Assembly: GCF_004785645.1 (NCBI RefSeq) | Contig: NZ_SRPE01000002.1 | Span: 62,001 to 126,000 of the forward strand | Direction: 5' to 3' | Source: Empedobacter tilapiae | Lineage (GTDB): Bacteria > Bacteroidota > Bacteroidia > Flavobacteriales > Weeksellaceae | DNA length: 64,000 bases | Notes under the pieces: generated by a model | What the model was told of the DNA's origin: nothing | The model's database searches: none | What the model saw: only the letters and a program-made list of their open reading frames with translations | Program-made: the position numbers and the translations under genes | In this document: positions 1 to 9,056 of the stretch, piece by piece | Layout of the letters: the number at the start of each line of letters is the position of its first letter | Position numbering within the stretch: the stretch's first letter is position 1

Positions 1-182
1 CCTGGCTTGTTTACAATCTGATGCGGATGGTAGATGGTGTTTCACCTACCGTATCTTCTGGAAATACGTTATTTACACTTTTGGGGTTTGTCGGATTGTA
101 TTTGCTGCTTGGACTTCTTTTTCTTTTACTTGTTTTAAAAATCATTCGTAAAGGTCCTGAAGCTAAAATTGCATTAAAATAG
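1..182 (+). CDS. cydA: Cytochrome bd oxidase subunit I, C-terminal end (partial)
   Basis: Only the last 59 codons are present, in the frame starting at base 3 and ending with TAG at 180-182. The peptide has the typical CydA tail: an arginine-rich stretch with SPTVSSGNT, one hydrophobic transmembrane helix, then a short basic end with KGPE. Subunit I carries the quinol site and the haems of the terminal oxidase in the cytoplasmic membrane. cydB follows 6 bp later, as is usual for this two-gene operon. The rest of the gene and its promoter lie left of the window. Confidence 0.9.
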   Translation, partial: WLVYNLMRMVDGVSPTVSSGNTLFTLLGFVGLYLLLGLLFLLLVLKIIRKGPEAKIALK

Positions 183-188
183 TTGGTT

Positions 189-1265
189 ATGGAAATATTT
201 TGGTTTATTGTATTGATGGTGATGTTGGGAACTTACGTGATTCTCGATGGATATGATTTTGGTGCAGGAATTGTACATCTGTTTTTTGCTAAAACAAAAG
301 AAGAGAAAAAAGCTGTAACCAATGCTATCGGTCCTTTTTGGGATGCCAATGAAGTGTGGCTCATTGCCGCTGGAGGCGTGCTGTTTTTTGCATTTCCTAC
401 ACTTTATGCTTCGGCTTTCAGTGGTTTTTATCTGCCTTTGATGCTGGTATTATGGTTATTGATTTTCAGGGCTGTAGGATTGGAGTTAAGAGGACAGGTG
501 CATAACCGAATGTGGGAAGCAATCTGGGATAAGGCATTTGGTATAGCAAGTTTATTATTGGCTCTCTTCTTTGGAGCTGCACTCGGCAATGTAGTGAGAG
601 GTGTCAATCTTGGAATGGTCGAAAATGGTGTTTCTACACAGGAGGCTCATTATTTCTTCTTACCACTTTGGAATCCTACGTTTGATCCGCTTGCAGAACA
701 ACAGGGAGTTATTGATTGGTTTACCTTGTTATTGGGACTTGTGGCAGTTGTTACATTAACCATTCATGGAGCAAATTGGATAATTCTAAAAACTTCTACT
801 TCACTAAACCAAAGACTTAAAAAGGTCATTTTTAAATTGAATTTTGTATTGCTGGCATTAGTTGTTGCTTCGGCTTGTTTATGGCATTATGTAAAACCCT
901 TTCCTTTAAATAATCTGCAAACGCATTATTGGCTTTGGATATTCCCAATATTTGGTGCAGTAGGTCTAATCGGGTTGTTCCGAATTAATAAATTCAAAAA
1001 AGATAGTAGTGGTTTCCTGTTTTCTTCAATGTTTATTTTCGGGAGTTTTGCTACTACGATAGCTTCTATGTTTCCGACATTATTGCCTTCTACAAATGGT
1101 GTTAATCCTTCCTTAACGATTCAAAATGTAGCGGCTCACGAATATGGTCTATCTGTGGGATTATACTGGTTTATAATAGCAGCAATACTGGTTGTAGCTT
1201 ATTTTATTATTCAGTTTAGAGTCTTTAAAGGAAAAATGGACGATGTTGGATATGGTGAACACTAA
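189..1265 (+). CDS. cydB: Cytochrome bd oxidase subunit II
   Basis: A 358-residue integral membrane protein of normal CydB length with eight or nine hydrophobic helices. The N-terminal signature FWFIV...YVILDGYDFGAG and the following GPFWDANEVWL are diagnostic of the family. I chose ATG at 189; an in-frame TTG two codons earlier is less likely. Together with CydA it forms the quinol oxidase that reduces oxygen to water. Bd oxidases are known to tolerate sulfide, cyanide and NO, so the position beside a sulfide-oxidation gene set makes sense: quinol made by sulfide:quinone oxidoreductase could be reoxidised here. The 3' end overlaps the convergent broken thioesterase by about 40 bp. Confidence 0.95.
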   Translation: MEIFWFIVLMVMLGTYVILDGYDFGAGIVHLFFAKTKEEKKAVTNAIGPFWDANEVWLIAAGGVLFFAFPTLYASAFSGFYLPLMLVLWLLIFRAVGLELRGQVHNRMWEAIWDKAFGIASLLLALFFGAALGNVVRGVNLGMVENGVSTQEAHYFFLPLWNPTFDPLAEQQGVIDWFTLLLGLVAVVTLTIHGANWIILKTSTSLNQRLKKVIFKLNFVLLALVVASACLWHYVKPFPLNNLQTHYWLWIFPIFGAVGLIGLFRINKFKKDSSGFLFSSMFIFGSFATTIASMFPTLLPSTNGVNPSLTIQNVAAHEYGLSVGLYWFIIAAILVVAYFIIQFRVFKGKMDDVGYGEH

Positions 1266-1709
1266 AAATATCTCTTGTTGCACAAAGAGCATCACCGGCG
1301 GAAAGTGTCATATCAACCCATATTTTTCGTCCTTCGATACTTCGTAGTTTTTCTCTTAGTTCCAGTTCAACTCCCATAGGTGTAGGTGCTTTGAAATCTA
1401 CTTTCAATGAACAGTTACACATCTTACCGGAATAGTTTCTGTATTTTCAAGATCAATATTCTCCCCAACACAAGCAAAGGCTGCGGCAGAACCTGTACGG
1501 TGGCAATCCAAAAGAGAAGCCACCAAACCTCCGTAAACACTGCCGGGAAGTGCTGTGGATTTTTCATCTGGCGTAAAATGGGCAATAGTTTCATCGCCCA
1601 CTAAATACGTTTTCAACTGATAGCCAAAGGGATTATTCTTTCCACATCCGTAGCAATGTGCCAATTCGTCGGCGTATAAATCCTGAATGGCTTTAGATTT
1701 ATTTTGCAT
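1225..1709 (-). pseudogene. PaaI-type hotdog thioesterase, frameshifted
   Basis: Two overlapping - strand frames together make one PaaI/YbgC-like hotdog protein. The first (from 1709) has HCYGCGKNNP and GSVYGGLVASLLDCH and stops near 1404. The second continues with KVDFKAPTPMG and ELREKLRSIEGRKIWVDMTL. The shift lies at the CAT-TGA junction near 1404-1410; adding one T (CATTTGAAA) would restore a continuous protein through His-Leu-Lys. The expected product is an acyl-CoA thioesterase of about 150 residues. The last dozen codons run into the antisense of cydB, so the original C-terminus may also be lost. It lies 18 bp downstream of the MBL/rhodanese gene and is probably co-transcribed. A sequencing error is possible. 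Confidence 0.75.
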
Positions 1710-1727
1710 CGTTAGAATTCAAAAAAA

Positions 1728-3194
1728 TTATTTCACAAGTTCGTTCTTTTTTTCCACCCAATCATTGATGCCTCCGGAATAATTCAGAATGTTTTCAAAA
1801 CCGTTTTTTACAAGAATGGAATAAGCTATTGCTGCACGTGCACCGCTTTGACAATGAATGACAACTGGTTCGTTTTTATTGATTTTATCTAAATTCTTTT
1901 CAAGCGTATTTAATGCTATGTTTTCAACACCGCTGATGTGTCCGCTTTTGTATTCGTTTTCGGTACGGACATCAATTTTCTGAACGTTTTTATTTCCTAA
2001 ATACGATTTGAAAGTATCTATATCAATGGTTTTTACATTTTGCAAAGCCAAATTTTGTTCAGACGGATTGGTAATGTAACCATAGATGTTGTTCATCCCG
2101 ATACGCATCAATTTTCGCATCAAATCTTCGATTTGATTTTCTTCGGCAATCAAAATAATCTGGTTTTGATAATCGACAATCGAACCGGCAAATGTGGAGA
2201 ATGTTTTCATATTTTCAATCAGAAAACTTCCCGAAATAAATCCTTGACTCGAAACTGCTTTAGGACGGGCATCTATAACGATTAACCCATTTTTAATTGC
2301 ATTATCTATTTCTTTTTGATTGAGTTCAGCAAGTTTTGGCACTTCAACCAATAGCGGACGATCTGCTTTGTTCAGATGCTTCATTACCGCAAAATATTTT
2401 GGTGGAGCTGGTTGGTCTTTCAAAATATAAGTTACAAAATCTGCTTCTTTCCCTGAAAATTGCAAAGCCGGATTAGTCAGTTTTTCCTGTTTCAAAGTCG
2501 ATTGTGGAATATTGCTCAAACTTTTTCCACAGAAAGAACCTGCTCCGTGTCCCGGCCATATTTCGGTATTATCTGGTAATTTCAAAAATTTCTCGATAGA
2601 ACGGTAGAGTTGTTTTGCGCCAAGCTCCTGCGAACCAATCTGTCCGGCTGCTTTCTCCAATAAATCAGGACGACCGACATCTCCTACAAAAATAAAATCT
2701 CCGGTAATGGCTTTGATTGGATTTTCTGTATCGTCTTTAACCAAAAAAGTCAGGCTCTCGGGCGTATGTCCCGGGGTGTGAATGACTTCTATCGTAATAC
2801 TTCCAACCGAAATCTTATCGCCATCTTTCAGTCCGGTATGTGGAAAATCGTATTGCCAATCTTTTCCGCCTTCATCGGATAAATACAAGGGTGCTTTAGT
2901 AACTGCTGCGAGTTCTCTCGAACCACTGAGAAAGTCTGCGTGAATATGTGTTTCGGTAATTTTGGTAATTTTCAAATTATGTTTCTCTGCAATTTGCAAA
3001 TAGGTATCAATGTCTCTTTTAGGGTCGATAACAATTACTTCTTTAGTTTGTGCATCGCCAATCACATAACTTGCCTGTGATAGCGTTTCGTCATAAATAC
3101 GTTCAAAAAAAAGACCTTGTGCAAACGAGGAATTCGATAAGAAGAGTAAGGCTACCAACCCAAGGAAACTGCTTTTAAAAAAGATAGATTTCAT
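1728..3194 (-). CDS. Exported MBL-fold/rhodanese protein, persulfide dioxygenase-like
   Basis: 488 residues. Residues 1-26 are a signal peptide ending NSSFAQ. Residues 28-250 form a metallo-beta-lactamase fold of the ETHE1/persulfide dioxygenase type: THIHAD (82-87), HTPGHT (139-144), GDFIFVGDVGR (165-175) and WPGHGAG (213-219). Two rhodanese domains follow. The first (about 300-350) lacks a catalytic cysteine; the second has the loop HCQSGARA with Cys448. Known relatives oxidise glutathione persulfide to sulfite and move sulfane sulfur. A periplasmic location is inferred from the signal peptide and is unusual, because glutathione or another thiol would have to be available there. It has its own promoter with a Crp/Fnr-type palindrome and probably reads into the broken thioesterase. 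Confidence 0.85.
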   Translation of the reverse strand: MKSIFFKSSFLGLVALLFLSNSSFAQGLFFERIYDETLSQASYVIGDAQTKEVIVIDPKRDIDTYLQIAEKHNLKITKITETHIHADFLSGSRELAAVTKAPLYLSDEGGKDWQYDFPHTGLKDGDKISVGSITIEVIHTPGHTPESLTFLVKDDTENPIKAITGDFIFVGDVGRPDLLEKAAGQIGSQELGAKQLYRSIEKFLKLPDNTEIWPGHGAGSFCGKSLSNIPQSTLKQEKLTNPALQFSGKEADFVTYILKDQPAPPKYFAVMKHLNKADRPLLVEVPKLAELNQKEIDNAIKNGLIVIDARPKAVSSQGFISGSFLIENMKTFSTFAGSIVDYQNQIILIAEENQIEDLMRKLMRIGMNNIYGYITNPSEQNLALQNVKTIDIDTFKSYLGNKNVQKIDVRTENEYKSGHISGVENIALNTLEKNLDKINKNEPVVIHCQSGARAAIAYSILVKNGFENILNYSGGINDWVEKKNELVK

Positions 3195-3273
3195 ATATTA
3201 ACTGCTTTAAAATTTCAATGTTATATAATTATCTACACTAACTTCACATGGATATAGTGTAGTTTTAAATTAC

Positions 3274-3317
3274 CAAAATTAGCAATTCTCATTTGGGCGG
3301 AAAGTAACATAGGTTAC
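3274..3317 (-). promoter_or_regulatory. Crp/Fnr-type operator plus -7 box of the MBL/rhodanese gene
   Basis: The palindrome GTAAC-ATAG-GTTAC lies at 3304-3317. On the - strand the -7 box TAATTTTG (TAnnTTTG) occupies 3281-3274. Centre-to-centre distance is 33 bp, the same as at five other operons in this window. The start codon is about 80 bp downstream of the box. Confidence 0.75.
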
Positions 3318-3380
3318 ATAGGGGTGCAGGAATAAAAAATCATTCAAAAAAGCAGTTGTTCCATTGTTTTAATCTTTTAC

Positions 3381-4022
3381 CTATTCTTTGTTGGTCTCAA
3401 AATAGATATTCGGTCTTCCAAAAATCCATTTTACGAATGAAACAACCAATGCAATCGGAATTATGAATATAGCGGCTATAATCATTCCGTATTCATACAA
3501 CAAAGAACTATCTGAATAAGGTTTCCCTTTCTTTCTGGCACGGAGTGCACTCATTGGTAAGCCAATCATATTGCCCATCAGCATCAGTTGAATGGCAGCC
3601 AATATAATTCTTGCTTCTTCTTTTCCGTATTCTTTTACAATGGCTTCGTATGTTTCCATTTCGGGCAATCCACGTGTTTCGGCATAATGTTGAGCAAATA
3701 GGATGGCTTTCGATTCTTCGGGTTTGACAAAGCTTTTGTCTCCCGTAAGGAAACCCGATATTTCATCGTTATTCATTCCCATTTTTAATGCCATCTGCGT
3801 ATGGGCGTAAGAACATACGGCACAAGAGTTGACCTCAGTTACTGCCAGTTGCAATCTTTCTAAAAATTGCTCATCAATGGTTTTCTGCTTTTTATTTTTG
3901 ATAAATACTATTGCTGACCTCGCAGCTAATACCAGTGAACGAAATAGTTCTGATAAAGAAACTTTTATTTTATACGAAGTTTGATTTTCAATGTATTGAG
4001 GTATAGATATGTTATTATTCAT
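3381..4022 (-). CDS. Carboxymuconolactone decarboxylase (AhpD-like) family protein with membrane tail
   Basis: 213 residues. The AhpD-type redox motif CAVCSYAH places Cys67, Cys70 and His74 as in peroxiredoxin-reducing AhpD proteins. A hydrophobic helix near residues 178-200 suggests that the C-terminus is held in the inner membrane, which is not typical of AhpD. It is the last gene of the TetR-TolC-HlyD-permease-ATPase operon, 5 bp after the ATPase. A role in thiol or peroxide detoxification beside the efflux pump is inference. The CxxC and His show clearly; substrate and partner are unknown. Confidence 0.8.
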   Translation of the reverse strand: MNNNISIPQYIENQTSYKIKVSLSELFRSLVLAARSAIVFIKNKKQKTIDEQFLERLQLAVTEVNSCAVCSYAHTQMALKMGMNNDEISGFLTGDKSFVKPEESKAILFAQHYAETRGLPEMETYEAIVKEYGKEEARIILAAIQLMLMGNMIGLPMSALRARKKGKPYSDSSLLYEYGMIIAAIFIIPIALVVSFVKWIFGRPNIYFETNKE

Positions 4023-4027
4023 TGTAC

Positions 4028-4720
4028 TTAATTTTTATGTCCGCCAATGATGTTTCCGTCTTTCATTTCTATGGTTCGGTCACTTTTTTGAGCAAATTCA
4101 TCATCGTGGGTGACAGCAATAATGGTCTGTCCAAAACTGCGGGTCAGGTCTTTGAAAATATCAAAAACAATGTCTGTATTCTTACTATCCAAATTACCTG
4201 TTGGCTCATCACCCATAATAATCAAAGGATCATTAATTAACGCTCTAGCAATGGCAACACGTTGTTGCTGTCCGCCCGAAAGCTTATTCGCAGCTTTGAA
4301 AGCTTGATCTTCCATACCCAGCATTTTCAACTTTTCATAAGCACGTTCTTCTATTTCTTTTGGAGAAAACTTACCAAGTTTCAGTGCGGGAATCATTACA
4401 TTTTTTAGGCAGGTAAATTCTGACAACAGGTAATGAAACTGGAATACAAACCCTATTTTTTCGTTTCGGATTGTTGCCAGTTCATCAACCGATTTTCCTG
4501 TAATTAATTCATTATCTATCACTAAATTTCCATTATAATCTCTGTCCATAGTGGAAAGGATATAGAGCAAAGTAGATTTACCACTCCCTGACTTCCCGAT
4601 AAGTGTTAGAAATTCACCTCTCTCTACTTCAAAACCAATATTTTTCAACACCTGAAATTCTACCGGGTCATAAAAATACTTGTCGATATTTTCTGTTTTT
4701 AAAACGATATTTTTATCCAT
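4028..4720 (-). CDS. ABC transporter ATP-binding protein, MacB/LolD type
   Basis: 230 residues, the length of a free-standing LolD/MacB-type ATPase. Walker A is GKSGSGKST (42-50), the signature is LSGGQQQR, and Walker B runs into MGDEPTGNLDS, the sequence typical of the lipoprotein/macrolide exporter subfamily. It powers the adjacent FtsX-like permease (3 bp upstream). With the HlyD-like adaptor and TolC-like outer-membrane protein it should form a tripartite exporter spanning both membranes. The substrate cannot be read from sequence. Confidence 0.95.
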   Translation of the reverse strand: MDKNIVLKTENIDKYFYDPVEFQVLKNIGFEVERGEFLTLIGKSGSGKSTLLYILSTMDRDYNGNLVIDNELITGKSVDELATIRNEKIGFVFQFHYLLSEFTCLKNVMIPALKLGKFSPKEIEERAYEKLKMLGMEDQAFKAANKLSGGQQQRVAIARALINDPLIIMGDEPTGNLDSKNTDIVFDIFKDLTRSFGQTIIAVTHDDEFAQKSDRTIEMKDGNIIGGHKN

Positions 4721-4723
4721 GAT

Positions 4724-5947
4724 TTACTTTCTAAAAATGCTGACCGGATCTACTTTTGCTGCTTTACGGGCAGGAATGTATCCGGCAAAAAATGTAATAA
4801 CTAAGCCCATAACAACTCCCTGAATGAATTTCTGCAGTTCATAATCTACAGGAAAGTATCCTATGTCACCACCGATATATACCTTTTTCAACAAGGTAAT
4901 CATTAGCAATGCCATCAACATTCCGCCAACTACACCAATCAAGCCAATAGATAATGCCTGCGTTACAAAAATCCGTATCACATCTTTCCCTTTAAAACCA
5001 ATAGCTTTTAAGATGGCAATGTCATTTATTTTTTGTGAAACGGTCATGTTCAGGATATTGTAAATGCCAAAACCAGCAATGAGCATAATGGCTGTAGAGA
5101 CAAAATTGATCATAATGAACCGCATTTTGCTGAGTGCCATCAGCGATTCGTTACTCTCTTTCCAATCTTCGGATTTGTATCCGGTTAACTGAGATAACTT
5201 TTCGGCAACGGCTGCCGCTTGATACGGATCTTTTACATTGACACTGATGTCTGTTACATACACATTGTTTTCTTTGAGCAATTGCTGGGCGGTGTATAGA
5301 TTAACGTACGATTTGGTGTCGTCGGCAGTTGAATTAAATGATTGAAAAATACCTGTTACACGGAGATTTTTGGTTACACCTTTTTGTGATGTAAGATTGA
5401 TATTATCACCAAGTACCAAGTTCATTTTTTCTGCTATTCCTATACCGATTACGATGCCGTTCGGGTCGGATTTCAGGGTTTCAAATTTGCCTTCAACCAT
5501 TGATGATGTAATGCTGTACATCATATCTGCTTCGTCTGGCTTTATCCCGATGCTTAATCCACTCACCTGAGTTTTTCCGTTATTATAAAACACGCTTGTG
5601 TTGACTTGGGCTGTTACCACAGTTACTTCCTTCTGTTGTTGTACCATTTCTGCAATACCGTTCGGGTTAATGATGGTATTGACTTTGGGTACTACTTTCG
5701 GATTGGAAATCAGGTACTCGGCAGCAGTATCACTTACCAGATTTTTGCTGATGACATCATCATTGTACAACCGAATATGTGGAGTGTTTTTGAAAATATT
5801 TTCGTCAGATGCTTTATCAAAACCAACCAGTAAACTGTTCATGAAAATATAGATTGACATTCCGAGCAATACCCCAAGAACGGCTACAGCAGTCATTTTT
5901 TTGCCTGAAAAAAGGTAAGTTCTGGCTATGTCTGTATTAATATTCAT
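4724..5947 (-). CDS. ABC transporter permease, MacB/FtsX type
   Basis: 407 residues with the MacB layout: one N-terminal transmembrane helix (about 18-40), a large periplasmic domain (about 45-270), then three C-terminal helices, the last followed by GYIPARKAAKVDPVSIFRK. The motif ILKAIGFKGKDV between helices two and three is typical of FtsX-domain permeases and contacts the ATPase. It has its own ATPase gene rather than a fused one, so it is the split form of MacB. Gene spacing of 3-4 bp on both sides indicates one transcript with the adaptor and ATPase. Confidence 0.92.
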   Translation of the reverse strand: MNINTDIARTYLFSGKKMTAVAVLGVLLGMSIYIFMNSLLVGFDKASDENIFKNTPHIRLYNDDVISKNLVSDTAAEYLISNPKVVPKVNTIINPNGIAEMVQQQKEVTVVTAQVNTSVFYNNGKTQVSGLSIGIKPDEADMMYSITSSMVEGKFETLKSDPNGIVIGIGIAEKMNLVLGDNINLTSQKGVTKNLRVTGIFQSFNSTADDTKSYVNLYTAQQLLKENNVYVTDISVNVKDPYQAAAVAEKLSQLTGYKSEDWKESNESLMALSKMRFIMINFVSTAIMLIAGFGIYNILNMTVSQKINDIAILKAIGFKGKDVIRIFVTQALSIGLIGVVGGMLMALLMITLLKKVYIGGDIGYFPVDYELQKFIQGVVMGLVITFFAGYIPARKAAKVDPVSIFRK

Positions 5948-5951
5948 CAGT

Positions 5952-7043
5952 CTAAAGTTTTATATGTTCCAGAATATCATCTTTGCTGATTCCTTCCAAT
6001 ATTTCTACATATTCGGTAGAAATGATACCTGTTTTTACAACAACGGGTTCGTCTTTTCCTTTTAGTTTTACCTTATTTCCAAAGCCCAAATAACTTCTCG
6101 GAATTAATAAAGCATTCTTCTTTTCGCTTGTCAAAATATTGGCTTCCAACTGTGTGCCGTAAATACTACTTGAAGGTGCTTCATTCAGCAACACTTTTAC
6201 AACAAATGATTGTGTTTTTTCATCAAATGCAGCCACTATTTCACTGATTTTGCCTTCGTACACGTTGCTTTTATCTGTGTTAAACTGAATATAAACCAAT
6301 TGTCCCAATTTTATTTTTCCGATGCTTTTTTCATCTACATTCAATACCACTTCCGGTTTGCTGTCATCAGCAATTGTAGCAACAATATCTCCTTTTCTGA
6401 CATAATCGCCTGTTGATTTCAGCTTGTTGACAATCGTACCATTTTGAGGTATTATCAGTTGATTGTATCGTTCTATCACTTTGCTGTTTTGTAGCTGATT
6501 TTTGTTAGAAATCTGCTGTGTTTTGGCACGTTGCAATAGTTCTGCTTTTTGCTTTTTTAAGGCATTCAGCTGTGCCAGTGAATTTTTTGTTGCCAGTTGC
6601 ATATTTTCAAATTCTACCTTGGCTACACTTTGCTTTTGGAAAAGTCGTTCATAACGTTCAGCTTGTTGTTTGTCTTGCTCGTACTTGCTTTCGGCATAGC
6701 GAATGTTTTGTTCCAGTTGCTGAATGGCAGGCGAATTTTCCGTTAGGTTTTCGTTGGCAATGGTTAATTGTTCCTCTGCCGAATGCGTATTGATACGGTT
6801 AGACGGATTGTCGATAACCGCAATAACCTTTCCTGTATTCACTTTGTCTCCCACCTCAAAATTGGCTTCTGTAAGTATGCCATCTGTTTGTGCCGTGAGA
6901 TGATAGGCATCATCCCAATCGAGCATTCCCGATGCAAAAACTAATTCTTTTATATCTTTTACCACCGGCTGCGCTTCTTCCTTTGAACCACAGGATTGTA
7001 GTGTAACGAACAGTACAATGGTAACGAACAACTTTATTTTCAT
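5952..7043 (-). CDS. HlyD/MacA-type periplasmic adaptor, lipoprotein
   Basis: I start at 7043 rather than at the upstream in-frame codon near 7115, because this gives a 363-residue protein beginning MKIKLFVTIVLFVTLQSC, a lipoprotein signal with Cys18 as the lipidated residue, and it removes overlap with the tolC-like gene. The body has the adaptor plan: split biotinyl-lipoyl halves (IAVIDNPSN early, GTIVNKLKSTGDYVRKGDIV late) around a long alpha-helical hairpin rich in Gln and Glu (about 75-185), then a beta-barrel. It would couple the MacB-like permease to the TolC-like channel. Confidence 0.9.
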   Translation of the reverse strand: MKIKLFVTIVLFVTLQSCGSKEEAQPVVKDIKELVFASGMLDWDDAYHLTAQTDGILTEANFEVGDKVNTGKVIAVIDNPSNRINTHSAEEQLTIANENLTENSPAIQQLEQNIRYAESKYEQDKQQAERYERLFQKQSVAKVEFENMQLATKNSLAQLNALKKQKAELLQRAKTQQISNKNQLQNSKVIERYNQLIIPQNGTIVNKLKSTGDYVRKGDIVATIADDSKPEVVLNVDEKSIGKIKLGQLVYIQFNTDKSNVYEGKISEIVAAFDEKTQSFVVKVLLNEAPSSSIYGTQLEANILTSEKKNALLIPRSYLGFGNKVKLKGKDEPVVVKTGIISTEYVEILEGISKDDILEHIKL

Positions 7044-7047
7044 ACGT

Positions 7048-8373
7048 CTAAAACTTATTATTGATGATAATTTTATTTTCACTAAATCCAATGCCTGCCA
7101 GAGCTGTAATAACATTTAGCTGGCTCAGCAGCATATCAGTTTGTGCAGTAAGTAATTTGTCTAAGGGCAGAATATTTTCCTGATATTGATCGAAGTATTT
7201 CTGATAAGTATCTTCTTTCAGGGTTTGAATTTTCTTAAAGTTTTCGAGCTGTGAAGATGTTTTTTCGTACTCCACCAACAAATTGCTATTGCGGGTTTCG
7301 TTTTCACGCAAAAAGTGAATACGATCATTTTCGGCCATTTGCCATTGCATTTTTTTCTCTTTTACCGCCGAATATTTTGAAACGGTAGTAGGTAAATCCC
7401 AACTCAAACGAAGACCAACATAATTATATCTAATCCAATTGGAATTAGGATGAAAAAAGGACTCATTACTCAAGTTTTGCCAATTAAAGGAAGATACAAA
7501 TCCCAAAACGGGTAACTGTTGTTTTTGTGCCGCTTTCCATTCCTGTTCTGCCACTTTTTCTCTCAGCTGATAATGGTTTACCCATAAATTGTTGTTTGCT
7601 TCTGTCAATATTTGTTTATGATCAAAATCTCGAATGTTTTGATTTAAAATGGGATTGACTTCATTCTCAAAAAACAAAGCAAGATTTTGCTGTTGGATTT
7701 GGATATTAAATTGCAATTGCGAAAGCTGATCCTGTAATCGAATAAGGTTCACTTCGGCTTCGTTTACATCTTGTTTGCGTACAAGTCCTTCTTCAAATCT
7801 GTTGTTTACGATGGTTAAAATTTGTTTTGCAATGACGATATTCTGCTCTACCATCTGTTGCTGTCCCTGAAACGATAAGATATTAAAGTAAATGCCGTTC
7901 AACTGGTCATAAATAGTCCATTCGTTTATTTTTTGCTGATTGGCTACCAGTTCCTGATTGGTTTTGGCAAGTTTTATACGGCTTATATTTCCAAGGTTAA
8001 TAATATCGAACTGCGGTTGTATGCTGAATGTGCTGACATATTGTAAACCCATTGTGATTTCTCGAAAAGAACCTGGCAAACCGCCGAAAACTTCAGCAGG
8101 AATATAATTGGTTTGCAAATTCATATTATCAATAACCTGAGCCGATACCGGAATTCTCGGATTAAAGGCATTTCCAACTGCGGTTTTTCTGGTCAGCTCT
8201 GCTAAATTTTGCTGGATGATGTCATTTCTGAAACTGACTTTTTTCTCCTTTGCAAAGGCAAGTACTTCGTCCAGCGTGTGAAATTCTTTCTTCTCCTGCG
8301 ACCATACCATAAAAGGCAAGAAAAGGATGACTATTAGTAATTTATGTTTGTGAATATTCACTAACTTTTTCAT
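7048..8373 (-). CDS. TolC family outer-membrane efflux protein
   Basis: 441 residues with an N-terminal signal peptide ending near FMVWSQ. Long amphipathic helices rich in Gln, Asn and Glu and the repeated EVNLIRLQDQLSQLQ-like pattern are typical of the outer-membrane efflux protein (OEP) family, which trimerises to form a channel and periplasmic tunnel. It is the second gene of the operon, directly after the TetR regulator (18 bp) and before the adaptor (4 bp). No feature points to a given substrate. Confidence 0.9.
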   Translation of the reverse strand: MKKLVNIHKHKLLIVILFLPFMVWSQEKKEFHTLDEVLAFAKEKKVSFRNDIIQQNLAELTRKTAVGNAFNPRIPVSAQVIDNMNLQTNYIPAEVFGGLPGSFREITMGLQYVSTFSIQPQFDIINLGNISRIKLAKTNQELVANQQKINEWTIYDQLNGIYFNILSFQGQQQMVEQNIVIAKQILTIVNNRFEEGLVRKQDVNEAEVNLIRLQDQLSQLQFNIQIQQQNLALFFENEVNPILNQNIRDFDHKQILTEANNNLWVNHYQLREKVAEQEWKAAQKQQLPVLGFVSSFNWQNLSNESFFHPNSNWIRYNYVGLRLSWDLPTTVSKYSAVKEKKMQWQMAENDRIHFLRENETRNSNLLVEYEKTSSQLENFKKIQTLKEDTYQKYFDQYQENILPLDKLLTAQTDMLLSQLNVITALAGIGFSENKIIINNKF

Positions 8374-8391
8374 TCAAAAAAATATTATAAA

Positions 8392-8973
8392 TTAGACCTT
8401 TATTAAAGCTAAAATGCTATTCATTGTTTTTTGTCCCTGAACCTCAATATCAAATTCAAAAGAAGCCAATTTCCACTTCAGCATTTGCAGCCGAAACGTA
8501 CCCATAACGATATGCACGAGTTCTTCTGAAGCTATTACTGTTCTAAAAACACCTGTCTCTTGTCCTCCCTTTATCAGGGAATTGAAACGGATGAAATTAG
8601 TTTGTAATAATTGCTGTATGGCATTTTTTACCTCCTCGGAATTATCAATCAACCCGTCTGATAAAACAATATTGATGAAACACGGATTTTGCTTGAAATA
8701 CGAAAACTGACTTTTAAAAAGTGCTTTAAACTTTTCTTCCGGTGATTGTTTTGTATTGATAATAGTATCAAAACGCTGGGTAATATTTTCTGATAAATAG
8801 GCAATTAGTAGTGTTACGATTGCCTCTTTATTTTTGAAATGACGATACAAAGCACTTTCTGAAAAATGCATTTCCCGAGCCAAATTTTTAGTTGTAAGCC
8901 CTGCAATGCCACTTTCCATCAATATTTTACCTGATGCCTTTATGATTTCCAGCTGTCTTTCAGACAAATCCAT
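8392..8973 (-). CDS. TetR/AcrR family transcriptional regulator
   Basis: 193 residues. The N-terminal 50 residues form a TetR helix-turn-helix, with GIAGLTTKNLAREMHFSESA followed by LYRHFKNKEAIVTLL. The remainder is a helical ligand domain without clear motif. It is the first gene of the efflux operon, so it probably controls its own operon, responding to the exported compound. The operon promoter also holds a Crp/Fnr-type palindrome, so two regulators may meet here. Confidence 0.92.
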   Translation of the reverse strand: MDLSERQLEIIKASGKILMESGIAGLTTKNLAREMHFSESALYRHFKNKEAIVTLLIAYLSENITQRFDTIINTKQSPEEKFKALFKSQFSYFKQNPCFINIVLSDGLIDNSEEVKNAIQQLLQTNFIRFNSLIKGGQETGVFRTVIASEELVHIVMGTFRLQMLKWKLASFEFDIEVQGQKTMNSILALIKV

Positions 8974-8997
8974 TTAATCCAAACTATTTTAAAAATG

Positions 8998-9041
8998 TAA
9001 AAGTAGTTTAGCTCATTAAGCTACACTGTAACAAAGGTTAC
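8998..9041 (-). promoter_or_regulatory. Crp/Fnr-type operator plus -7 box of the TetR/efflux operon
   Basis: The palindrome GTAAC-AAAG-GTTAC lies at 9028-9041 and the -7 box TACTTTTA at 9005-8998 on the - strand, centres 33 bp apart. The operator centre is 61-62 bp upstream of the TetR start codon. Same geometry and same -7 octamer as at the sulfide:quinone oxidoreductase gene. Confidence 0.75.
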
Positions 9042-9056
9042 ACAAATAAAAAAATT

